Part shown: piece after piece, positions 59,957-64,000 of the stretch
Numbering within the stretch: position 1 is the first letter of the stretch
Layout of the letters: each line of letters opens with the position of its first letter
DNA from: Phycisphaeraceae bacterium
Lineage (GTDB): Bacteria > Planctomycetota > Phycisphaerae > Phycisphaerales > UBA1924
Assembly: GCA_020639195.1 (NCBI GenBank)
Contig: JACKHB010000003.1
Coordinates: 124,001 to 188,000, forward strand
Direction: 5' to 3'
Length of the DNA stretch: 64,000 nt
Translations under genes and position numbers: made by a program
The notes under the pieces: model-generated
Databases searched by the model: none
What the model was told of the DNA's origin: nothing
What the model saw: the letters and a program-made list of their open reading frames with translations, nothing else

Positions 59957-62019
59957 ACCTTGCCGCGCCCACAATGCTCTGGCTCGCGGCGGGCTTCGTC
60001 CCGGCGCTGGTCATCCTCTACTTCCTCAAGCTTCGCCGCCGACCGCAGGAGATTTCCTCGACGCTCCTCTGGAAGCGAGCCATCGAAGACCTCCAGGCCA
60101 ACGCTCCCTTCCAGAAGCTCAGACGCAACATCCTGCTGCTCCTCCAACTGCTCATCCTGGCCGGGCTGATCGTCGCCCTGGCCCAGCCCGAAAGCCGCGA
60201 CGAGACCTCCATCTCGGGCAATCACGTCATCCTGATCGACCGTTCCGCCAGCATGCTCGCTCGAGACAGTCAGGGCCGCTCCCGGCTGGATCGAGCCAAA
60301 CGCGACGCGATCGCGCTGGTGGAATCGCTGAAGGAATCAGGCCTTCTCAGCGCCGATGGCGCCGAGCAGGCGATGGTGATCGCCTTTGATGTGAGCGCAG
60401 ACGTTGTCAGCACATTCACCTCCGACAAGGCGGCGCTGCGCCGGGCCATCGAGTCGATTCAGCCCACGCACGCCCCGAGTGGGCTCGACGAGGCGGTCAA
60501 GCTCGCCCGCGCCCACGCCCCTATCAAGCGCATCGAAGACACCCGCGGGGGCCAGCCCGGCGCGATCGAGACCACCCTCCAGGTCGGGGTCGGCACCATC
60601 CACGTGTTCTCCGACGGCGCGTTGCCCGACGCACCCCGCGTTCTCACCGGCGTGGAGGACGAGGTCATCTACCACCGAGTCGGCGAAGACGACCCCGTCA
60701 ATCTTGCGATCACGGCCCTCCGCGCCGACCGAGGGTACGAGGACCCCGCGTTGCTCTCTCTCTTTGTGGGCCTCCAATCCACGGCGCCCTCACCGCGCGA
60801 GGTCGATCTCGAGGTGCGCATCAACGGCGAGATGCGAGCCTACTCCGTTCCGGTGACCGCGCTGTCACAGTCCAGCGAGTCGGGCGAAGACGCCCGGGCC
60901 CCCGGCTCTGGCAGCGCCTCCATCCAGATCGAGTATCCAGAGTCGGCCCTCGTCGATGTCCGACTCGTCGGCAGCGCGCTCGCCGACGACGCGCTCGCCG
61001 TCGACAACCGCGGCTGGCTTGTTGTGCCTCCTGCACGACGCCTGGCCGTCGCGATGGTGACCCCCGGGAACCCGTTTCTGAGCGACTGGCTCGCGACGCT
61101 GAGATTCTCGAGGTTCGAGGTCTTGACGCCATCCGAGTTCGAAGACGCCGCCGCTGACGGCTCAAGCTCCGAGTTCGACGTGTTCCTGCTGGATCGGACC
61201 CTGCCCGCAAACGGCGAGCTTCCGCCCGGTCGATACCTCACCCTGGGCGCGGTTCCCGCCCTGGGTGCCGTGGTGACCGGAACCAGCCAGAGCGCGCGGT
61301 TCGTTGACTGGTCCAGGTCGCACCCGGCCCTACGGTCGGTCAACATCGAGAGTGTGCTGATCGCCGAGTCTCCAATCGTCGAGTTCGACAAGGATGCCGG
61401 CGTCACGTCGATCGCGGACACCAACGTCGGACCGGGCATCCTCGAGATCTTCGCGCCAGAAGTTCGCGCGATCGCCGTCGTCTTTGATCCCCTTAAGTCC
61501 ACTTGGCCGTTCGACGTCAGCTTCCCGGTCTTCGTGGCAAGCGCGATCAATTCACTCGGCAACGAGGCCGCCGCGGGCGCACTCGCGCGACAGCTCCGGC
61601 CCGGCGACGTCCTGAACGATCGCCTGCCTTCCGGCGCGACGGAAACCCGAATCACCGTTCCAGACACCGCCGGGCAGCCGATCGGCGCTACGACCACACT
61701 CACGCCAAATGCGGATGGTCGTGTCGTCTTTGGGCCCATCGATCGGCTCGGTCTCTACAAGGTGCGGTGGCGCGGGGACATGGCCGCCGGAGACGTGCCC
61801 GATGGTTCAAGATCTGCCAGGTTCTTCGCGGCAAACCTCCTCGACACCCGCGAAAGCGACATCCAGCCAGCCCCATCCCTCGAACTCGCCGCCCGGACCG
61901 TCCGGGCGGAGGGTGGCAGGGCCGGTGTCATCCGGCGGTACTGGCCCTGGTTCGTGCTGGCCGCTCTCGCCGTGATCCTGCTGGAATGGTGGGTCTACAA
62001 CCGCAAGGTTCACGTCTAG
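59953..62019 (+). CDS. BatA-like membrane protein with VWA domain
   Basis: 688 residues. The N-terminal helices flank LKLRRRPQEISSTLLWKRA, then NILLLLQLLILAGLIVALA. The VWA metal site is intact (LIDRSASMLARD, near residue 96). A long periplasmic segment and one C-terminal helix (WPWFVLAALAVILLEWWVYN) follow. It is a clear paralogue of the gene at 15961 (same helix motifs, DRSAS site and W-x-E-W-hydrophobic-Y end). It closes the NHL-VWA-MoxR-DUF58-VWA operon. Planctomycetes often keep several such sets. Confidence 0.9.
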   Translation: MNLAAPTMLWLAAGFVPALVILYFLKLRRRPQEISSTLLWKRAIEDLQANAPFQKLRRNILLLLQLLILAGLIVALAQPESRDETSISGNHVILIDRSASMLARDSQGRSRLDRAKRDAIALVESLKESGLLSADGAEQAMVIAFDVSADVVSTFTSDKAALRRAIESIQPTHAPSGLDEAVKLARAHAPIKRIEDTRGGQPGAIETTLQVGVGTIHVFSDGALPDAPRVLTGVEDEVIYHRVGEDDPVNLAITALRADRGYEDPALLSLFVGLQSTAPSPREVDLEVRINGEMRAYSVPVTALSQSSESGEDARAPGSGSASIQIEYPESALVDVRLVGSALADDALAVDNRGWLVVPPARRLAVAMVTPGNPFLSDWLATLRFSRFEVLTPSEFEDAAADGSSSEFDVFLLDRTLPANGELPPGRYLTLGAVPALGAVVTGTSQSARFVDWSRSHPALRSVNIESVLIAESPIVEFDKDAGVTSIADTNVGPGILEIFAPEVRAIAVVFDPLKSTWPFDVSFPVFVASAINSLGNEAAAGALARQLRPGDVLNDRLPSGATETRITVPDTAGQPIGATTTLTPNADGRVVFGPIDRLGLYKVRWRGDMAAGDVPDGSRSARFFAANLLDTRESDIQPAPSLELAARTVRAEGGRAGVIRRYWPWFVLAALAVILLEWWVYNRKVHV

Positions 62020-62055
62020 GTTTGTCGAGCGGCGGGTCGCTACTCTGCCCCGTCC

Positions 62056-62667
62056 ATGCGCCCCGCAGACACGCAGGCTGTGCCACGCTTCAGACCCCTG
62101 ACCAAGGCGGAGTGGCGCTCGTTCGGGCTCATCTTGTTTCCATTGCTGACGGCGATTGGGGCGCAGATCCAAGTTCCGCTCCCCCCGTTCGGGGTGCCGA
62201 TGACGCTCCAGACCTTGGCGGTGTTGTTGTGTGCCATCGGTCTGGGAGGCCGGTGGGGGGCTCTAGCGATGGCTGGGTACCTCGCGGCCGGGGCGATGGG
62301 GGCGGGGGTCTTCAGCGAAGGCCGGGCCGGTCTTGGGGTGCTCTTTGGCCAGACGGGCGGCTACCTGCTGGGATTCGTCCTGTGCCAGCCTGCGGTCAGT
62401 GCAATCGTGCGGCGGAAGAACGGCGCCATTCGCGGCTGGCTCGGGGTCGTCACGGCGGTCCTCGCCGCGGAGACCATCATCTTTGCGGTTGGCGTCCCGT
62501 GGCTTTTCGCGGTGCGGAACCTCGACGCGAACCTGGAACCGATTTCGGCGGGTGACGCCCTGTATGGAGGGCTGGTCGTATTTCTGCCGGGCACGATCCT
62601 AAAAACGGCCTTGGCGGTCCTCATTGCCCGCTGGGCCTTGCCGTGGACGACCCGAAACGTCTGGTAA
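62056..62667 (+). CDS. bioY: biotin transporter S component BioY
   Basis: 203 residues, about six membrane helices. The family motif is TAIGAQIQVPLPPFGVPMTLQTLAVLL, split here as AQIQVPLPPFGVP and MTLQTLAVLLCAIGLGGRWG. GQTGGYLLGFVLCQPAVSA follows. BioY proteins are the membrane substrate-binding part of biotin ECF transporters and can work alone in some species. No ATPase (EcfA) or EcfT gene is adjacent. Together with accB-accC in this window it fits dependence on biotin for lipid synthesis. No obvious ribosome-binding site precedes the ATG. Confidence 0.93.
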   Translation: MRPADTQAVPRFRPLTKAEWRSFGLILFPLLTAIGAQIQVPLPPFGVPMTLQTLAVLLCAIGLGGRWGALAMAGYLAAGAMGAGVFSEGRAGLGVLFGQTGGYLLGFVLCQPAVSAIVRRKNGAIRGWLGVVTAVLAAETIIFAVGVPWLFAVRNLDANLEPISAGDALYGGLVVFLPGTILKTALAVLIARWALPWTTRNVW

Positions 62668-62814
62668 CCAGAATCCGTCGGGGTCCGGAATAGGGCCCAG
62701 CCAAAGGAAGTTTGATGGAGTGGCCGGCAACGCTCGGCCCTCTCAAGCCCCCCCCAAGCCCCGGCGGCGTCAATGGTGTCCGTCGGGGTCTTCTTCTTGG
62801 CAGCGCTCCGGAGA

Positions 62815-63120
62815 CTAGAAACCGATCTTCCGCTTCGTGGCGACTTCGCCCTTGCGGAAGGTAATGATGATCTGCCGGTTGCCGCTCTCCCAGAGGTAGG
62901 TCTTCACATCCGGGTCTTCCTTCGCGGCGTCCGTCAAGCCGGACGCGCCAATGGACGTGCCCTCAGACGATTGGATGGTGCCTCCGCCGAGAATGTCCTC
63001 GACCTGAGACACGCTCATGCCGGCCTGGATCTGGTCGTAGTTGCCCTGGGATACCGAGTCTTCGCATCCGGGGCAGACCAGCAGTCCCACGCTCAGCACG
63101 GCGATTGCGAGGCGGCGCAT
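62815..63120 (-). CDS. BamE/SmpA-like small lipoprotein
   Basis: 101 residues. The signal MRRLAIAVLSVGLLVCPGC carries a lipobox-like VCPGC. The mature part NYDQIQAGMSVSQVEDILGGG fits the SmpA/BamE-like (also DUF3862-type) fold, in which the phrase GM(S/T)xxxVxxxLG is conserved. The end is LWESGNRQIIITFRKGEVAT. In BamE this domain binds the outer-membrane assembly machine. Here no Bam gene is adjacent and the role is open. The ATG at 63120 has AGGAG at 7 bp. An earlier ATG overlaps that site. Confidence 0.8.
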   Translation of the reverse strand: MRRLAIAVLSVGLLVCPGCEDSVSQGNYDQIQAGMSVSQVEDILGGGTIQSSEGTSIGASGLTDAAKEDPDVKTYLWESGNRQIIITFRKGEVATKRKIGF

Positions 63121-63207
63121 CGGCATCTCCTGCTCACGGGTCGCGGGCTCGGGTGAGCCCTCCGCGCCGAGTGTACCAGAATCACGGAAATCCGACATCG
63201 CGCGAGG

Positions 63208-63696
63208 TCAGACAAACGCCTCGCGCAAGGCCTGCTCGCGGAACGCGAAGATCCGCTCGATGTCGGGCCGGACCAGGCATCGATTGACGATCCGGCCGCC
63301 GAAGTGGGCGTAGTCCACCCGATCGCGGCACAGAGTCGAGCCGTCGGTCTGCGGCTCGAACGTGTGCTCGTGCCGCCAGAGTCGATACGGGCCCTGTTCC
63401 TGAACGTCCACGAAGCGGTGGGGAGGCTCCCACGCCACGATTCGAGTGCGCCAACGGATGGGGATGCGCCGGACCCTGAGTCGGTAGTCGATGAGCGCAC
63501 CGACCCGCATCTCGATCGGGAGGGGAGTGAGGATGCTGAATCGCAGCAAGGCCGGCGTAAGCCGCTCCAGATTGCCCGCATCGGCGAAGAATGCGAACAC
63601 CCGCTCGATCGGGTGGTGCAGGAGCACTTCCGCTTCGAATCGATAGACGTGTCCGCGGACATGGCTGCCTGCGTCGGTAGTGGAAGGCATGGACAT
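63208..63696 (-). CDS. SRPBCC (START-like) ligand-binding family protein
   Basis: 162 residues, one helix-grip domain. Segments RFEAEVLLHHPIERVFAFFA, DAGNLERLTPALLRFSILTP, RIVAWEPPHRFVDVQEQGPY and GGRIVNRCLVRPDIERIFAF fit the SRPBCC cyclase/dehydrase-like group, which binds hydrophobic ligands. Similar proteins are annotated as cell-division inhibitor-like, but that name has no basis here. It may share a transcript with the BamE-like gene downstream (87-bp gap). Confidence 0.83.
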   Translation of the reverse strand: MSMPSTTDAGSHVRGHVYRFEAEVLLHHPIERVFAFFADAGNLERLTPALLRFSILTPLPIEMRVGALIDYRLRVRRIPIRWRTRIVAWEPPHRFVDVQEQGPYRLWRHEHTFEPQTDGSTLCRDRVDYAHFGGRIVNRCLVRPDIERIFAFREQALREAFV

Positions 63697-63845
63697 ATCA
63701 GGCGAGTTCGGGCCGCCCGAGAACCCGGATGCATGGACCGCGCCTGCCGCGGCGTCGGTCCTGCGGTCGACCCATTCGGACCCTCCTGCTGCAGTGGCAA
63801 CCGGGTCGGCACGACTTGACCGAGGTGTCCGCGCACGGGCTCAAC

Positions 63846-64000
63846 ATGGCTGTCAAAGCGCCGCCGGGGCGGGGATTCTCGCTGGTGGAACTGGTCATCG
63901 TCGTGGTGATCATCGGGATTATCGGCGCGATCGCCGCGCCGAGGCTCTCGGGGCAGGCCGAGCGAGCCAAGGAGAGCGCGGTCATCGGGACCTGGCAGGC
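63846..64000 (+). CDS. type II secretion / type IV pilus-like prepilin, 3' end outside the window
   Basis: The frame starts at ATG 63846 and is open to the end of the window (51 residues visible). It reads MAVKAPPGRGFSLVELVIVV and continues VIIGIIGAIAAPRLSGQAER. This is the class III signal, with cleavage between G and F and the required Glu at +5 (FSLVE), followed by the hydrophobic stalk and the basic SGQAERAKESA. In planctomycetes this N-terminal motif is common in large families of prepilin-like proteins, so whether it is a pseudopilin of a secretion system cannot be told. Confidence 0.88.
   Translation, partial: MAVKAPPGRGFSLVELVIVVVIIGIIGAIAAPRLSGQAERAKESAVIGTWQ

Noticed and set aside
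63304..63819. 171-residue plus-strand frame opposite the SRPBCC gene
   Set aside because: It mirrors a better-supported family protein on the minus strand and shows no recognisable domain.

Overview
This is a GC-rich, densely packed bacterial chromosome segment. Most neighbouring genes in an operon overlap by ATGA/GTGA/TTGA or nearly touch, and GTG and TTG starts are common. Several genes point to Planctomycetota, most plausibly a Phycisphaerae-type lineage: a DUF2231/planctomycete-cytochrome/leucine-rich-repeat fusion, a secreted protein with four tandem CC-x-x-C TRASH-like repeats, large BatA-like von Willebrand gene sets, and an rplKAJL-rpoBC block with no nusG or secE directly upstream. 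This placement is an inference from gene content and is not based on a phylogeny.

Layout. 1-6900: a cbb3-type cytochrome oxidase operon, entered inside ccoO and running ccoQ, a one-heme ccoP, ccoG, ccoH, a TauE/DsbD-like membrane gene, ccoI and ccoS. 6906-9106: a 45-residue membrane protein, a PH-like/papain-like-lipoprotein pair and a tiny Lys-rich lipoprotein with a clear promoter. 9489-10054: an orphan mraZ whose promoter overlaps three 10-bp-spaced repeats matching a MraZ operator. 10236-15935: flavin reductase-like protein, GT4 glycosyltransferase, amidohydrolase, two secreted proteins, 2Fe-2S ferredoxin and the RlmE rRNA methyltransferase. 15961-25144: BatA-like protein, an uncharacterised exported protein, aquaporin, an ArnT-like transferase next to a PAP2 phosphatase and a membrane-anchored Cys-x5-Arg phosphatase, MoxR ATPase and cupin. 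25151-37563: patatin-like lipase, then rpoC, rpoB, rplL, rplJ, rplA and rplK on the minus strand, with a promoter and hairpins between rplL and rpoB and two strong hairpins between rpoB and rpoC.

37775-41927: secreted M28 peptidase, YkgJ-like cysteine cluster protein, cyclodeaminase-like protein, a dtd gene broken by a one-base frameshift, tRNA-Ser(UGA) and the four-repeat TRASH protein. 41964-45284: a fucokinase/GDP-fucose pyrophosphorylase divergent from a RhaM-type sugar mutarotase, which suggests L-fucose salvage to GDP-fucose. 45434-50134: cytochrome-LRR fusion, Tat-exported sugar-isomerase-fold protein, an unknown protein, a stand-alone GspE/MshE N-terminal-like domain protein and a GalE-like epimerase. 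50180-52051: accB-accC. 52171-62019: an ABC permease followed by a tight operon of an NHL-repeat lipoprotein, a double-VWA membrane protein, MoxR, a DUF58 protein and a BatA-like protein. 62056-64000: BioY, a BamE-like lipoprotein, an SRPBCC protein and the start of a type II secretion/type IV pilus-like prepilin.

The genes cover microaerobic respiration and its copper/heme assembly, core transcription and translation, cell-envelope glycan and lipid modification, and biotin uptake with biotin-dependent carboxylation. No CRISPR array, prophage or insertion sequence was seen.
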